Shown here in pieces: positions 8,958-22,856 of a stretch of DNA of 32,883 nucleotides. Positions within the stretch are counted from its first letter, which is position 1, and every line of letters begins with the position of its first letter. A program made the translations under genes and the position numbers. Under the pieces are notes generated by a model, which saw only the letters and a program-made list of their open reading frames with translations, did not search any database and was not told the origin of the DNA. The DNA is from Gammaproteobacteria bacterium (GTDB taxonomy: Bacteria; Pseudomonadota; Gammaproteobacteria; Pseudomonadales; Pseudohongiellaceae): the NCBI GenBank assembly GCA_007571115.1, contig RKSA01000052.1:1-32883 (forward strand), read 5' to 3'.

Positions 8958-10262
8958 TCACGCCGAATTTCCAGCGAAACGCCCCACCGGGTAATCCCTC
9001 TTGACCGGTCCCCGATAGAGTTGCCGCGGCCGGCCGATCTTGTAGGCGCCGCTGAGCATCTCGTTCCAGTGCGCCATCCAGCCCGGCGTGCGGCCGGTGG
9101 CGAAGATCACGGTGAACATGCTCGTTGGGATGCCAAGCGCTCGCAGGATGATTCCGGAATAGAAATCGACATTGGGGTAGAGCTTGCGCTCGACGAAGTA
9201 GTCGTCCTCCAGGGCGATCTGTTCGAGCCGCCTGGCGATGCGGAACAGCGCACCATCGGCGGCCGCGCCGACTTCCTCGAGCACCCGGTCGCAGGCTTCG
9301 CGCATGACCGTCGCGCGAGGGTCGAAATTCTTGTACACGCGGTGGCCGAATCCCATCAGCCGGTACGGGTCGTCGGGATCCTTGGCGCGGCGGATGAACT
9401 CGTCGATGCGACTCTCCGAGCCGATTTCGAAGAGCATTTTCAGCACCGCCTCGTTGGCGCCACCGTGGGCCGGCCCCCACAGCGCTGCGATTCCCGCAGC
9501 GATGCACGAGAAGGGGTTGGCGCCCGTCGAGCCGGCGAGCCGCACCGTCGAGGTCGAGGCGTTCTGCTCGTGGTCTGCGTGCAGGAGGAAGATCAGATCC
9601 ATGGCCCGGGCGAGCACCGGGTTGATATCCTGCTCCTCGCAGGGAGTGCCGAACAGCATGTGCAGGAAGTTTTCCGCAAACCCCAGCGAGTTGCGCGGAT
9701 ACATGAAAGGCTGGCCGACGCCGTGCTTGTAGCACATCGCTGCGAGGGTCGGCATCTTGGCGATGATTCGCTGCGCCACCAGCATGCGATGCTCCGGGTC
9801 CGAGATGTCGAGGCTGTGATGGTAGAAGGCCGACAGGGCGCCGGCCACGCTGACGAGCATCGACATCGGATGGGAACTGCGCGGGAAGCCTCGGAAAAAC
9901 TGGTGGATCTGCTGATCGACCATGGTGTGGTAGCGGATGTTGTTCTCGAATTCGAGCTTTTCTCCGGCCTCGGGCAGTTCGCCGTGCAGCAGCAGGTAGC
10001 AGGTTTCGAGGAAGCTTGAATGCTCGGCGAGCTGCTCGATGGGATAGCCCCGGTGCAGCAGCACGCCATCGTCGCCGTTGATGAAGGTGATGTCCGAATC
10101 GCAGGCCGCAGTGGACATGAATCCGGGGTCGTAGGTGAAAATGCCTTGCTCGCTCAGGCCGCGAACGTCGATCACGCTGGGGCCGGCACTGCTTTCGTGA
10201 ATGGGCAGCTCGACCGTCCCGGGCTCGCCGTCAATCGTCAATCGCGCTGTTTTCCTGGTCAT
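8958..10262 (-). CDS. gltA: citrate synthase (type II)
   Basis: 434 aa; [100 protein letters not shown]. Confidence 0.96.
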   Translation of the reverse strand: MTRKTARLTIDGEPGTVELPIHESSAGPSVIDVRGLSEQGIFTYDPGFMSTAACDSDITFINGDDGVLLHRGYPIEQLAEHSSFLETCYLLLHGELPEAGEKLEFENNIRYHTMVDQQIHQFFRGFPRSSHPMSMLVSVAGALSAFYHHSLDISDPEHRMLVAQRIIAKMPTLAAMCYKHGVGQPFMYPRNSLGFAENFLHMLFGTPCEEQDINPVLARAMDLIFLLHADHEQNASTSTVRLAGSTGANPFSCIAAGIAALWGPAHGGANEAVLKMLFEIGSESRIDEFIRRAKDPDDPYRLMGFGHRVYKNFDPRATVMREACDRVLEEVGAAADGALFRIARRLEQIALEDDYFVERKLYPNVDFYSGIILRALGIPTSMFTVIFATGRTPGWMAHWNEMLSGAYKIGRPRQLYRGPVKRDYPVGRFAGNSA

Positions 10263-10360
10263 CGACTCCTCCTCTCAGAACCATGCCATCAAGGCAGGGC
10301 TTGCATGACGAGGCCCGATTCCCCCGCGACTGCACGACTGCCAAACCCGCAGCGACGGCC

Positions 10361-10389
10361 ATACTAGGAACAGACCCCGCTCTTGTCAA
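10361..10389 (-). promoter_or_regulatory. predicted sigma70 promoter for gltA
   Basis: Minus strand: TTGACA (10389-10384), 17-nt spacer, TAGTAT (10366-10361). Confidence 0.7.
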
Positions 10390-10403
10390 ATTGCGGCCCT
10401 CGT

Positions 10404-10432
10404 TTGTCATGGGGCCTTGCTGCGAATATACT
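10404..10432 (+). promoter_or_regulatory. predicted sigma70 promoter for the sdh-suc cluster
   Basis: TTGTCA (10404-10409), 17-nt spacer, TATACT (10427-10432), about 28 nt upstream of the sdhC GTG. Confidence 0.7.
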
Positions 10433-10460
10433 TTCGCTGGCCTTGGAGACAGCTCTGCCA

Positions 10461-10841
10461 GTGAAAGCGAAAAGCGCCAGACCGACCAACCTGAACGTGT
10501 TCAGCATGCGCTGGCCCGTGACCGCGCTCGTTTCGATCAGCCATCGCATCTCGGGAGTCGTGCTGTTTTTGGCGACGGCCCTGCTGCTCTGGCTGCTCGA
10601 TCTATCGCTCGCTTCCGAGGCGGGTTTCGAGCGCGCAGCGGCCTGGCTCGGCTCTCCGTGGGCAAAAGCCGCGATCTGGCTGGTCGTCACGGCCTTGCTT
10701 TGCCACCTCATCGCGGGGTGCAGGCATCTGCTCATGGATGTCGGCATCGGCGAGTCCTGGCGCGCTGGCAGGAACGGCGCGATCATCGTCGCGCTGCTTG
10801 CTGCGGCCGGCGCGATTCTCGCGGGGCTGTGGATATGGTGA
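10461..10841 (+). CDS. sdhC: succinate dehydrogenase cytochrome b556 subunit
   Basis: [37 protein letters not shown]...[21 protein letters not shown] start chosen as it gives the usual RPxNL N-terminus. Confidence 0.88.
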   Translation: MKAKSARPTNLNVFSMRWPVTALVSISHRISGVVLFLATALLLWLLDLSLASEAGFERAAAWLGSPWAKAAIWLVVTALLCHLIAGCRHLLMDVGIGESWRAGRNGAIIVALLAAAGAILAGLWIW

Positions 10842-11206
10842 CCAATGCGACCAGCCTTGGTCGCTCGGGCCTGTTCGACTGGCTGGTGCAACGCCTCAGC
10901 GCCCTGATCGTGCTCGCCTGGACCCTGTGCGTGCTTGGCAGTGCGCTGCTGATGCCCGAGTTCGATCACGCACACTGGCGGGCGCTGTTCGACTCGCCGG
11001 CGATGCGCATCTTCAGCCTGCTCGCCTTGCTTTCGCTTTGTGCCCACGCCTGGGTCGGAATCTGGACTGTCAGCACCGACTATCTCAACGAGGCGCATCT
11101 CGGCAGGTGGGCGACCTTGCTGCGGCTTTCGGTGCAGCTTGCCTGCGCCCTGCTCACTGCGGTCTATCTGCTCTGGGGAGCGCAAATCTTCTGGGGCGGG
11201 GCATGA
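10835..11206 (+). CDS. sdhD: succinate dehydrogenase hydrophobic membrane anchor
   Basis: [30 protein letters not shown]...[18 protein letters not shown]; overlaps the sdhC end and the sdhA start. Confidence 0.88.
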   Translation: MVTNATSLGRSGLFDWLVQRLSALIVLAWTLCVLGSALLMPEFDHAHWRALFDSPAMRIFSLLALLSLCAHAWVGIWTVSTDYLNEAHLGRWATLLRLSVQLACALLTAVYLLWGAQIFWGGA

Positions 11207-12975
11207 GCGCATTGCGCAGCATCACCTTTGACGCGATCATCGTCGGTGGCGGTGGCGCCGGAATGCGGGCCGCCTTGCAGCTTGCGCAGTCGGGCTTTCG
11301 CACCGCAGTGCTGTCGAAGGTGTTCCCGACCCGCTCGCATACCGTTTCCGCCCAGGGCGGGATCACCTGCGCCATCGGCAGCGCCGACGCGGAAGACGAC
11401 TGGCGCTGGCACATGTACGACACGGTCAAGGGTTCCGACTACATCGGCGACCAGGATGCCATCGAGTACATGTGCAAGGAAGGCCCGCAGACCGTTTACG
11501 AGCTCGAGCACATGGGGCTGCCGTTTTCCCGCACCGCCAATGGCCGAATCTACCAGCGCCCTTTTGGCGGCCAGTCGAAGAATTTCGGCAAGGGCGGCCA
11601 GGCAGCGCGGACCTGCGCTGCGGCCGATCGCACCGGCCACGCGCTGTTGCACGCGCTCTACCAGGGCAATTTGAAAAGCGGCACGGTGTTCCTCCACGAA
11701 TGGTATGTCGTCGATCTCGTCACCAACCAGGATGGCGCGGTCACCGGGGTCAGCGCGATCAACATCGAGGACGGCGAAGTCTGCCACGTCGAGGCCGCAG
11801 CGACGGTGCTCGCCACGGGCGGGGCAGGGCGGATCTACGCATCGACGACCAATGCCCTCATCAATACCGGCGATGGAGTCGGCATGTGCCTGCGAGCCGG
11901 CTTTCCTGCCCAGGACATGGAAATGTGGCAGTTCCATCCGACCGGGATCCATGGCGCCGGAACCCTGGTCACCGAAGGCTGCCGGGGCGAAGGCGGCTAT
12001 CTCGTCAACCGCGACGGCGAACGCTTCATGGAACGCTATGCGCCCAACGCCAAGGATCTTGCCGGTCGCGACGTGGTCGCGCGGGCCATGGTGCTCGAGG
12101 TGCTCGAAGGCCGCGGCTGCGGCGAGCAGGGCGATCATGTCATGCTCAAGCTCGATCATCTCGGCGCCGAGGTGCTCAATGCCAAGCTGCCGGGAATTCT
12201 CGAGCTGTCGCGAACCTTCGCCCACGTCGACCCGGTTCGCGAGCCGATCCCCGTCGTGCCAACTTGCCACTACATGATGGGAGGCATTCCGACCACGGTC
12301 CACGGTCAGGCGCTGCAAATCGATGCGAGCGGCGCCGACGAGCCGATTCCGGGGCTGTTCGCTGCGGGGGAGGCGGCCTGCGTTTCGGTTCACGGCGCCA
12401 ACCGCCTCGGCGGCAACAGCCTGCTCGACCTCGTCGTGTTCGGCAGGGCCGCCGGCAAGAAGATCGAGGAGCTGCTGCAACAGGGCCTGCAAATACGCAA
12501 GGCCGCAACCGGGGACGTCGAGAAGAGCCTCGAGCGGCTGCGGCGGCTCGACGAATCGCGCTCGGGCGAGAGCACTTCCGCATTGCGTGCCGAACTGCAG
12601 AACATCATGCAATTGCATTTCGGCGTGTTCCGCACCGGCGAATTCATGCGCGAGGGAATCGCCAGGCTCGCCGAACTTGGGCCGCGCATCGATTCGCTCT
12701 GGCTCGAGGACAAGAGCGCCGCCTTCAACACCGCGCGGATCGAGGCGCTGGAACTGGGCAATCTGTTTGCCGTCGCCGAGGCTACGGCGATCGCCGCCGA
12801 AGCGCGCAACGAAAGCCGCGGCGCCCACGCCCGGGAAGACTACCGCGAACGCGACGACGCGAACTGGCTTTGCCATTCGCTGTATTTTCCCGGGCGCAGG
12901 GAAACCGGCAAGCGCCAAGTCAACTTCCAGCCCCAGACGATGGAGGCTTTCGCGCCCCAGGCGCGAACGTACTAG
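11203..12975 (+). CDS. sdhA: succinate dehydrogenase flavoprotein subunit
   Basis: [81 protein letters not shown] overlap with sdhD. Confidence 0.96.
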   Translation: MSALRSITFDAIIVGGGGAGMRAALQLAQSGFRTAVLSKVFPTRSHTVSAQGGITCAIGSADAEDDWRWHMYDTVKGSDYIGDQDAIEYMCKEGPQTVYELEHMGLPFSRTANGRIYQRPFGGQSKNFGKGGQAARTCAAADRTGHALLHALYQGNLKSGTVFLHEWYVVDLVTNQDGAVTGVSAINIEDGEVCHVEAAATVLATGGAGRIYASTTNALINTGDGVGMCLRAGFPAQDMEMWQFHPTGIHGAGTLVTEGCRGEGGYLVNRDGERFMERYAPNAKDLAGRDVVARAMVLEVLEGRGCGEQGDHVMLKLDHLGAEVLNAKLPGILELSRTFAHVDPVREPIPVVPTCHYMMGGIPTTVHGQALQIDASGADEPIPGLFAAGEAACVSVHGANRLGGNSLLDLVVFGRAAGKKIEELLQQGLQIRKAATGDVEKSLERLRRLDESRSGESTSALRAELQNIMQLHFGVFRTGEFMREGIARLAELGPRIDSLWLEDKSAAFNTARIEALELGNLFAVAEATAIAAEARNESRGAHAREDYRERDDANWLCHSLYFPGRRETGKRQVNFQPQTMEAFAPQARTY

Positions 12976-13007
12976 CAAAGCAGAGCACATGATGCATTTA
13001 CGTAGAC

Positions 13008-13368
13008 TCGAACAGCCCCGCACGAAGCCTCAACCTCACTCCCCCCTTGAGGGGGAGTCGCAGAGAGCAAGCCGTCAGGCGCAGCTCGATGCGGTGGGGG
13101 GAGCCCCGGCCGGCGAAGCCGGCGGGAAGCGTAGCTTCCCGAGGGGCGAACGACTTGCCGTGGATGGCAAGGCTGGGGTTTGTCGAAGTCGATGCAGTTG
13201 CGCCAGGGGATGCCTGCACAACCCATCGGATCTCCAGCAAAAGGCGCAGCCGATGCGACTTGGCCACTGGCGCCGTGCCGGCGCTACCCCCCACCGGCGC
13301 ACCTGCGGGCTGACGCCCTTGCCTTGCCGACTCCCCCTCAAGGGGGGAGTGATGCTGGGGCTGCTCGA
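13008..13368. mobile_element. non-coding inverted-repeat (MITE/BIME-like) element between sdhA and sdhB
   Basis: Perfect 23-bp inverted repeat actccccccttgagggggagtcg (13038-13060) / cgactccccctcaaggggggagt (13328-13350); outer arms tcgaacagcccc (13008-13019) / ggggctgctcga (13357-13368) with one mismatch; inner imperfect arms around cggtgggggg / ccccccaccg; no convincing CDS inside. Confidence 0.65.
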
Positions 13369-13417
13369 AGTTCCATGGAAGGGGGCAGGTGTTGGGGTTT
13401 CGTGAGGTGATACAGTC

Positions 13418-14125
13418 ATGCTAGTCAGCATTTATCGTTACAACCCGGAGTGCGACGACAAGCCGGCGATGCGGGATATCGAAGTCGAGGTGCCTGCTGA
13501 TCGCGACCTGATGGTGCTCGACGTGCTCGAGCTCGCCAAGGCCAAGGATCCGTCGATCACGTACCGGCGTTCGTGCCGTGAAGGCGTGTGCGGCTCCGAC
13601 GGCATGAACATCAATGGCTTCAATGCCCTTGCCTGCATCACTCCCTTGTCGAAGGCTCTCGGCAAGGGGAAAAAGCTGGTGCTGCGGCCGCTGCCCGGCC
13701 TGCCGGTGATTCGCGACCTCGTCGTCGACATGACGCAATTCTACCGGCAGTTCGAAAAGGTCAAGCCGTACCTTATCAACGACGAACCGCCCCCGGCGAT
13801 CGAGCGCCTGCAAAGCCCCGAGCAGCGCGAGCAGCTCGACGGGCTCTACGAGTGCATTCTTTGCGCGTGTTGCAGCACGAGCTGCCCGTCGTTCTGGTGG
13901 AACCCAGACAAGTTCATCGGCCCCGCCGGACTATTGCAGGCCTACCGCTTCCTCGCCGATAGCCGCGACACCGCGACCCGGGAGCGCCTCGCCGAGCTCG
14001 ACGACCCGTTCAGCGTGTTCCGCTGCCGGGGAATCATGAATTGCGTGTCGGCCTGCCCGAAAGGGCTCAATCCGACCCAGGCGATCGGCAAGATCAGAAC
14101 GATGCTCGTGCAGGAAGGAACGTGA
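13418..14125 (+). CDS. sdhB: succinate dehydrogenase iron-sulfur subunit
   Basis: SCREGVCGSDGMNINGFNALAC; YECILCACCSTSCPSFWWN; CRGIMNCVSACPKGLNP. Confidence 0.96.
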   Translation: MLVSIYRYNPECDDKPAMRDIEVEVPADRDLMVLDVLELAKAKDPSITYRRSCREGVCGSDGMNINGFNALACITPLSKALGKGKKLVLRPLPGLPVIRDLVVDMTQFYRQFEKVKPYLINDEPPPAIERLQSPEQREQLDGLYECILCACCSTSCPSFWWNPDKFIGPAGLLQAYRFLADSRDTATRERLAELDDPFSVFRCRGIMNCVSACPKGLNPTQAIGKIRTMLVQEGT

Positions 14126-14162
14126 GAACACGAGAACGTGAAAATACGGGAACGTGAAATGG
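14115..14162 (+). repeat. three 16-nt tandem repeats at the sdhB/sucA junction
   Basis: aaggaacgtgagaaca / cgagaacgtgaaaata / cgggaacgtgaaatgg; gaacgtga at 14118, 14134, 14150. Confidence 0.8.
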
Positions 14163-14204
14163 AAGCCAGCGAAGCCGGAATCGCCTGATAGCGGAACATT
14201 GACC

Positions 14205-17101
14205 ATGCAGCCCAACCTCATGGAAAGCGCGATGGAAACGCTTTGGCGAACCGGCCACCTGTCGGGAGGCAGCGCCGAGTACGTCGATGGCCTCTACGAA
14301 AGCTATCTCGCTGACCCCGCCTCGGTTCCCGAGCAATGGCGCGATTTCTTCGCCTCGCTGCCATCGGCTCACGCTGATGCGAGCGCCAGCGAGGTTTCCC
14401 ATTCCCGGGTTCGCGACGATTTCCGCGAACTCGGCAAGACCAGCCGCTACGTTCCCGTGCTCAGCAACGACGCGGTGGTCAATTCCGAACACGAGGGAAA
14501 GCAGGTCAGCGTACTCGAGCTGATTAGCTCCTACCGCGAGCGCGGCCACCAGAAAGCCTCCCTCGATCCGCTCGGACTGATGCGCAGGGAGCGGGTCGCC
14601 GACCTCGAAATCGAGTTCCACGACCTGTCGCCGATCGACCATTCGACGATTTTCCAGACCGGAGGCCTGTTCATCAGCAAGCCCCGGGACAGCCTGCGAG
14701 GTCTCATCGACACCCTCGAGCGAATCTACTGCGGCTCGATCGGCTACGAATACATGCATATCGTCAAACTCGCCGAAAAACAGTGGATTCAGCAGGAAAT
14801 CGAAAGCCAGGAAGGCTATCTGCGCTTCAGCAACGAGGAAAAGAAACATCTGCTCGAACGCCTCGCAGCAGCCGAAGGCCTGGAAAAGCACCTCGACGGC
14901 AAGTACCCGGGAACCAAGCGCTTCGGCCTCGAAGGCGGCGAAAGCCTGATCCCCTTGCTCGACGAGGTCGTGCAGCGCGCCGGCGGCTATGGAGTCAAGG
15001 AAGTCGTGCTCGGCATGGCGCATCGCGGCCGCCTCAACGTGCTCGTCAACATCCTCGGCAAGAACCCTTCCGAGCTGTTCGACGAGTTCGAAGGCAAGGC
15101 GGTCTATCAAAGCTCGGGGGACGTCAAGTACCACCAGGGCTTTTCCTCGAACATCATGACCTCCGGCGGCGAAGTCCACATGGCGCTGGTGTTCAACCCC
15201 TCGCACCTGGAAATCGTCGCTCCCGTCGTCGAGGGCTCGGTCCGCGCGAGGCAGTCGCGGCGGGGAGACCGGCAAGGCGACCTGGTATTGCCGGTGATCG
15301 TCCACGGCGACGCAGCCTTTGCCGGGCAGGGAGTGGCCATGGAGACCTTCCAGATGTCGCGTACCCGGGCCTTTGCCACCGGAGGCACCGTCCACATCAT
15401 CATCAACAACCAGATCGGCTTCACCACGAGCCGCCAGGACGACGCGCGCTCGACCGAATACTGCACCGATGTTGCGAAAATGGTGCAGGCGCCGATTTTC
15501 CACGTCAATGCCGACGACCCCGAAGCCGTGCTGTTCGTCACGCGGCTGGCGCTCGATTTCCGCTACCAGTTCAAGAAGGACGTCGTCATCGACCTGGTCT
15601 GCTACCGGCGCAAGGGCCACAACGAGACCGACGAGCCAGCGATCACCCAGCCCCTCGCCTACGAGAAAATCCGTTCGCACAAGACGACCCGGGCGCTGTA
15701 TGCCGAGCAGCTCGCCAGGCAGGATGTCGTCTCCGCTGCCGATGCCGAAGAACTGGGCACGAGCTATCGCGCCGCCCTCGATACCGGCGAGCACGTCGTC
15801 AAGAGCCTCGTCAACGAGCCCTCGGTGGAACTGTTCGTCGACTGGAGCCCCTATCTCGGTCACGACTGGAGTCCCCACTACCAGACCTCGATGCCCCTGG
15901 AGAACCTTCGTGCCCTGGCGCGCAAGCTTGCTGCCGTGCCTTCGGACTTTCAGCTTCATCGCCAGGTGACGAAACTGATGGCCGAGAGGCGGCGAATGGC
16001 CGAAGGCGAGATTCCCGCCGACTGGGGCTTTGCCGAATCCCTCGCCTATGCGAGCATTCTCGTCAGCGGCAACAAGGTCCGCATCACCGGCCAGGACTGC
16101 GGTCGCGGCACTTTCGCCCATCGCCATGCGGTGCTGCACGACCAGCAGACCGGTGCCGAGCACGTTCCCTTGCAGCAGCTCGCCAAGGACCAGGGCTCGT
16201 TCACGATCTACGATTCGCTGCTCTCCGAGGAGGCGGTGCTCGCCTTCGAGTACGGCTACGCGACGACCACGCCCAACGCCCTGGTCGTCTGGGAAGCGCA
16301 ATTCGGCGATTTTGCCAATTCCGCCCAAGTCGTGATCGACCAGTTCATCACCAGCGGCGAGCACAAGTGGCAGCGGCTTTGCGGGTTGACGATGCTGCTC
16401 CCCCACGGCTACGAAGGGCAGGGGCCGGAACATTCCTCGGCACGGCTCGAACGCTTCCTGCAGCTTTGTGCCGAGCACAATATCCAGGTCTGCCTGCCGA
16501 CCAACTCGGCCCAGGTGTTCCACATGCTGCGCAAGCAGGTGCTCTGCCCGCTGCGCAAGCCCCTCATCGTCATGTCGCCAAAAAGCCTGCTGCGCAGGAA
16601 GGAATGTGCAAGCAGCCTCGAAGAGCTCGCCAACGGCACTTTCCAGGTCGTGCTCGACGATCCGTCAGCTCCATCCCCCGAGGCGGTGCGCAAGCTCGTG
16701 ATCTGCGCTGGCAAGGTATACTACGATCTTGATGAAATGCGCCGCAGCCATGGGATTGCCGATACCGCCATCGTCCGGCTCGAACAGCTCTACCCGTTTC
16801 CCCACGAGGATTTCCGCCGTTGCATCGCTCGCTACCCTGAGGTGCGATCAGTGACCTGGTGCCAGGAAGAGCCGATGAACCAGGGCGCCTGGTATTCGAG
16901 CCAGCACCACATGCGCAAGGCGATCGGCGAGCAGCATCCGGAAATCTGGCTCGAGTATGCCGGGCGGGCTGCGTCGGCCGCTGCCGCTGCCGGCTATCTG
17001 GCGCTGCATTTGCAACAACAGGACCAGTTCCTGCGTGACGCGCTCGGCCTTGAGCAAGCCGCAACCGCCACGCAAAGCGAAACGAAACGGAAGCAAGGAT
17101 C

Positions 17102-17105
<4 letters not shown>
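14205..17105 (+). CDS. sucA: 2-oxoglutarate dehydrogenase E1 component
   Basis: [99 protein letters not shown]. Confidence 0.96.
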
Positions 17106-19808
<2,703 letters not shown>

Positions 19809-19842
19809 CGCTATGCAGCGCCAGGCGAAAAGGAATTTCCCG

Positions 19843-21012
19843 ATGAATCTGCACGAATACCAGGCCAAGCAACTGTTCGCCGAGTACGGCCTGCCGGTTG
19901 CACCATCGCTCACGGTCGATTCGGCTGCCGCAGCAGCAGCCGCCACCGGGCGGCTCGGCGGTTCGCGCTGGGCGGTCAAGGTGCAGGTCCACGCCGGAGG
20001 TCGCGGCAAGGCCGGCGGAGTCAAGATCGTCAAGGATGCCGTGGTAGCCCGGCAGTTCGCCGAGCACTGGCTCGGTCGCCGCCTCGTTACCGCGCAGACC
20101 GGCGGCAACGGCCAGCCCGTGCAGCGGATTCTCGTCGAGCGATGCGTCGATATCACCAGTGAGTTTTATCTTGGCGCGGTGATCGACCGTTCCTCGCAAC
20201 GAATCGTTTTCATGGCCTCCACCGAAGGCGGGGTCGATATCGAGCAGCTGGCGCAGCAAACCCCGGAAAAGATCCTTCGCGCCAGAACCGACCCGCTCAC
20301 CGGCGCCCAGGCCTTCCAGGGGCGCGAGCTCGCTTTCGCCCTCGGTCTCGAAGCCGGGCAGGCCAACGATTTCGCTGGGGTCTTCCTCTCCCTGGCCAGG
20401 CTTTTTCAGGAGCTTGACCTGTCGCTGGTCGAAGTCAATCCCCTCGTGCTGACCCGGCAAGGCGAGCTGAGCTGCCTCGACGCGAAGATCAATGTCGATG
20501 GCAACGCCTTGTATCGGCAAGCAAAGCTGCGCGAGCTGCACGACCCTTCCCAGGACGACGAGCGCGAGGCGCTCGCGGCTCGCTGGCAGCTTAGCTATGT
20601 CGCTCTCGACGGCAATATCGGCTGCATGGTCAATGGCGCTGGCCTGGCCATGGCGACCATGGACATCGTGCAATTGCACGGCGGCAGCCCTGCCAATTTC
20701 CTCGACGTCGGAGGCAGCGCCACCGCCGAGCGAGTCGCCGAGGCATTCAAGATCATCCTCGCCGAGCAAGGCGTTCGCGCCGTGCTCGTGAACATCTTTG
20801 GCGGCATCGTCCGTTGCGACCTGATCGCCGAAGGAATCATCGAGGCGGTTCGCGAAGTCGGAGTCAGCGTTCCGGTGGTGGTCCGCCTCGAAGGCAACAA
20901 TGCTGACAAGGGCCGGGGCAAGCTCGCCGCAAGCGGCCTCGACATCTTTGCCGCTGACAGCTTGCAGGACGCAGCGAGCAAGGTCGTCGCGGTCGCCGGA
21001 GAGGCGCCATGA
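19843..21012 (+). CDS. sucC: succinyl-CoA ligase subunit beta
   Basis: [79 protein letters not shown]. Confidence 0.96.
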   Translation: MNLHEYQAKQLFAEYGLPVAPSLTVDSAAAAAAATGRLGGSRWAVKVQVHAGGRGKAGGVKIVKDAVVARQFAEHWLGRRLVTAQTGGNGQPVQRILVERCVDITSEFYLGAVIDRSSQRIVFMASTEGGVDIEQLAQQTPEKILRARTDPLTGAQAFQGRELAFALGLEAGQANDFAGVFLSLARLFQELDLSLVEVNPLVLTRQGELSCLDAKINVDGNALYRQAKLRELHDPSQDDEREALAARWQLSYVALDGNIGCMVNGAGLAMATMDIVQLHGGSPANFLDVGGSATAERVAEAFKIILAEQGVRAVLVNIFGGIVRCDLIAEGIIEAVREVGVSVPVVVRLEGNNADKGRGKLAASGLDIFAADSLQDAASKVVAVAGEAP

Positions 21013-21908
21013 GCATCCTCGTCGGCGCTGCAACCAAGCTTATCTGCCAGGGGATCACCGGCGCCCAGGGAAGCTTTCACACCGGGCAGGCGATCGCCTA
21101 CGGAACCCAGGTCGTCGGCGGAGTGACTCCGGGCAAGGGAGGGCAGAGCGAGCTCGGCGTTCCGGTTTTCAACACGGTCCGCGAGGCCGTCGCCGCAACG
21201 GGCGCCAACGCGAGCTCGATTTTCGTTCCGGCGCGGTTCTGCCTCGATTCGATCCTCGAGGCTGTCGACGCCGGCCTGCCGCTGATCGTCTGCATCACCG
21301 AAGGCGTGCCCACCCTCGACATGCTGCTCGCCAAGGCTCGCTGCGATGCGGCTGGAGTTCGCCTGATCGGCCCCAACTGCCCCGGCGTCATCACTCCGGG
21401 CCAATGCAAGATCGGCATCATGCCCGGCGATATCCACCTGCCGGGCAAGGTCGGGATCGTGTCGCGCTCGGGAACCCTGACCTACGAAGCCGTGCAGCAG
21501 ACGACCGACCACGGCTTTGGCCAGTCCTCCTGCGTTGGAATCGGCGGCGACCCGATTCCCGGCTCGAGCTTTGTCGACATCCTGCAACTGTTCGAGCAGG
21601 ATCCGGCCACCGAGGCGATCGTCATGATCGGCGAGATCGGCGGCAGCGCCGAGGAAGAGGCCGCAGCCTTCATCGCCGGGCACGTCAGCAAGCCCGTGGT
21701 CGCGTACATCGCCGGAGTCGCCGCGCCGCCGGGGAAACGCATGGGGCACGCCGGAGCGATCATCGCTGGCGGCAAGGGAACCGCAGCGGAGAAATTCACC
21801 GCCCTCGAAGCCGCCGGAGTGACGACGGTACGCAGCCTCGCCGATATCGGCTCGGCACTCGCCCGGGCAACGGGCTGGCAGTCCGCCACGCCCCGCGAGC
21901 GGTCGTGA
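21009..21908 (+). CDS. sucD: succinyl-CoA ligase subunit alpha
   Basis: [79 protein letters not shown]. Confidence 0.96.
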   Translation: MSILVGAATKLICQGITGAQGSFHTGQAIAYGTQVVGGVTPGKGGQSELGVPVFNTVREAVAATGANASSIFVPARFCLDSILEAVDAGLPLIVCITEGVPTLDMLLAKARCDAAGVRLIGPNCPGVITPGQCKIGIMPGDIHLPGKVGIVSRSGTLTYEAVQQTTDHGFGQSSCVGIGGDPIPGSSFVDILQLFEQDPATEAIVMIGEIGGSAEEEAAAFIAGHVSKPVVAYIAGVAAPPGKRMGHAGAIIAGGKGTAAEKFTALEAAGVTTVRSLADIGSALARATGWQSATPRERS

Positions 21909-22007
21909 GCAGACATGGGCTTCAACACCTTCGCAAACTTGTGTTAGGCTCTCGGTCATGAGGACGCAGATCTTCTTCCACCAATGGACGACAACTCAGG
22001 AAAGCAC

Positions 22008-22856
22008 ATGAAAAATCGTACTATCGGCAATGTCATCGTTGCGTTGCTGCTGGCGGGCCTTGCGGGGCTCGCCCAGGCGCAGGAGGCCCAGGAAACCCAG
22101 GAGGCGCCGCCACAAGAGCGGCCCGAACCTGAAATCCTGGTCGACAGCAGCATGATTGATCGGGCGATGAGCGCTCTTGGAGAGAAGTATCGCGAATCGG
22201 CCGAGGTGCAGCAGCAGCTTGTCCGGCTCGCGGATTCGGCGGGTTCGAGCTTCGAGCAGTTCAAGCGGGCCAACGACTCGCTCGAGTCGCTGCTCGTTCT
22301 CAACGCCGGCTATCGCAGGTCGATCTCGATCCAGGAGGAGAACATCGCGACCCTCGACGAGTCGATCGCTTCCGTGGAAGAGGTCACGCGCAACATTCCC
22401 CTGCTCATGGAGAAGATGCTCGTCGCCCTCGAGGAGTTCATTGGCGGCGACTATCCCTTCCTCGTCGAGGAGCGGCGCAACCGCATCCAGTTCGCGCGTG
22501 ACGCCATCGACAATCCCGATGTGTCGATCGCCGAGAAGTTCCGCCAGGTGCTCGTCATGTACCAGGCCGAAACTTCCTACGGAAGGACGATCGAGACCTA
22601 CCCCGACACGATCGACATCGATGGCGCCCCCCGGGACGTCAACATCCTGCGAATCGGTCGCGTCGCCCTGATCTACCAGACCACCGACCGGCAGGAAACC
22701 CGGGCCTGGGACAATCGCGCCAGGGAGTGGGTCGAACTGCCCCCCGGGCAATACCGCACTCCGGTGCAAAGCGCGATCCGGGTCGCGTCGCAGCTCGATG
22801 CGCCGCGAATCATCGAACTGCCTGTTCTGGCGCCGGAGGAGGAGGTTGCACAATGA
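22008..22856 (+). CDS. DUF3450-type periplasmic protein of a TonB cluster
   Basis: Signal peptide MKNRTIGNVIVALLLAGLAGLAQA; LLVLNAGYRRSISIQEENIATLDESIASVEEVTRNIPLLMEKM; first gene of the ExbBD/TonB cluster. Alternative start at 21984. Confidence 0.8.
   Translation: MKNRTIGNVIVALLLAGLAGLAQAQEAQETQEAPPQERPEPEILVDSSMIDRAMSALGEKYRESAEVQQQLVRLADSAGSSFEQFKRANDSLESLLVLNAGYRRSISIQEENIATLDESIASVEEVTRNIPLLMEKMLVALEEFIGGDYPFLVEERRNRIQFARDAIDNPDVSIAEKFRQVLVMYQAETSYGRTIETYPDTIDIDGAPRDVNILRIGRVALIYQTTDRQETRAWDNRAREWVELPPGQYRTPVQSAIRVASQLDAPRIIELPVLAPEEEVAQ

Noticed and set aside
8833-9735. Minus-strand ORF overlapping tRNA-Ala and gltA
   Set aside because: Off-frame shadow of gltA extending into the tRNA; no supporting motif.
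10738-11202. Extended N-terminus of the 745-aa ORF containing SdhA
   Set aside because: The extension overlaps sdhC/sdhD out of frame and is Arg/Pro/Ala-rich shadow sequence; the conserved SdhA starts at 11203.
12972-13431. Small ORFs inside the sdhA-sdhB gap (e.g. 12972-13226 -, 12998-13294 -, 13047-13313 +, 13075-13431 -)
   Set aside because: Overlapping in several frames, composed of repeat and hairpin sequence, with no recognisable protein motif; better explained by the non-coding element.
14094-16523. 809-aa minus-strand ORF antisense to sucA (and other long antisense ORFs: 1308-2774 -, 11164-13023 -, 18456-20156 -, 19666-21033 -, 22673-24436 -, 30275-32269 +)
   Set aside because: They lie opposite clearly conserved genes and have the His/Arg/Asp-rich or Arg-rich composition expected from the shadow frame of GC-rich coding sequence; no recognisable domain was seen.
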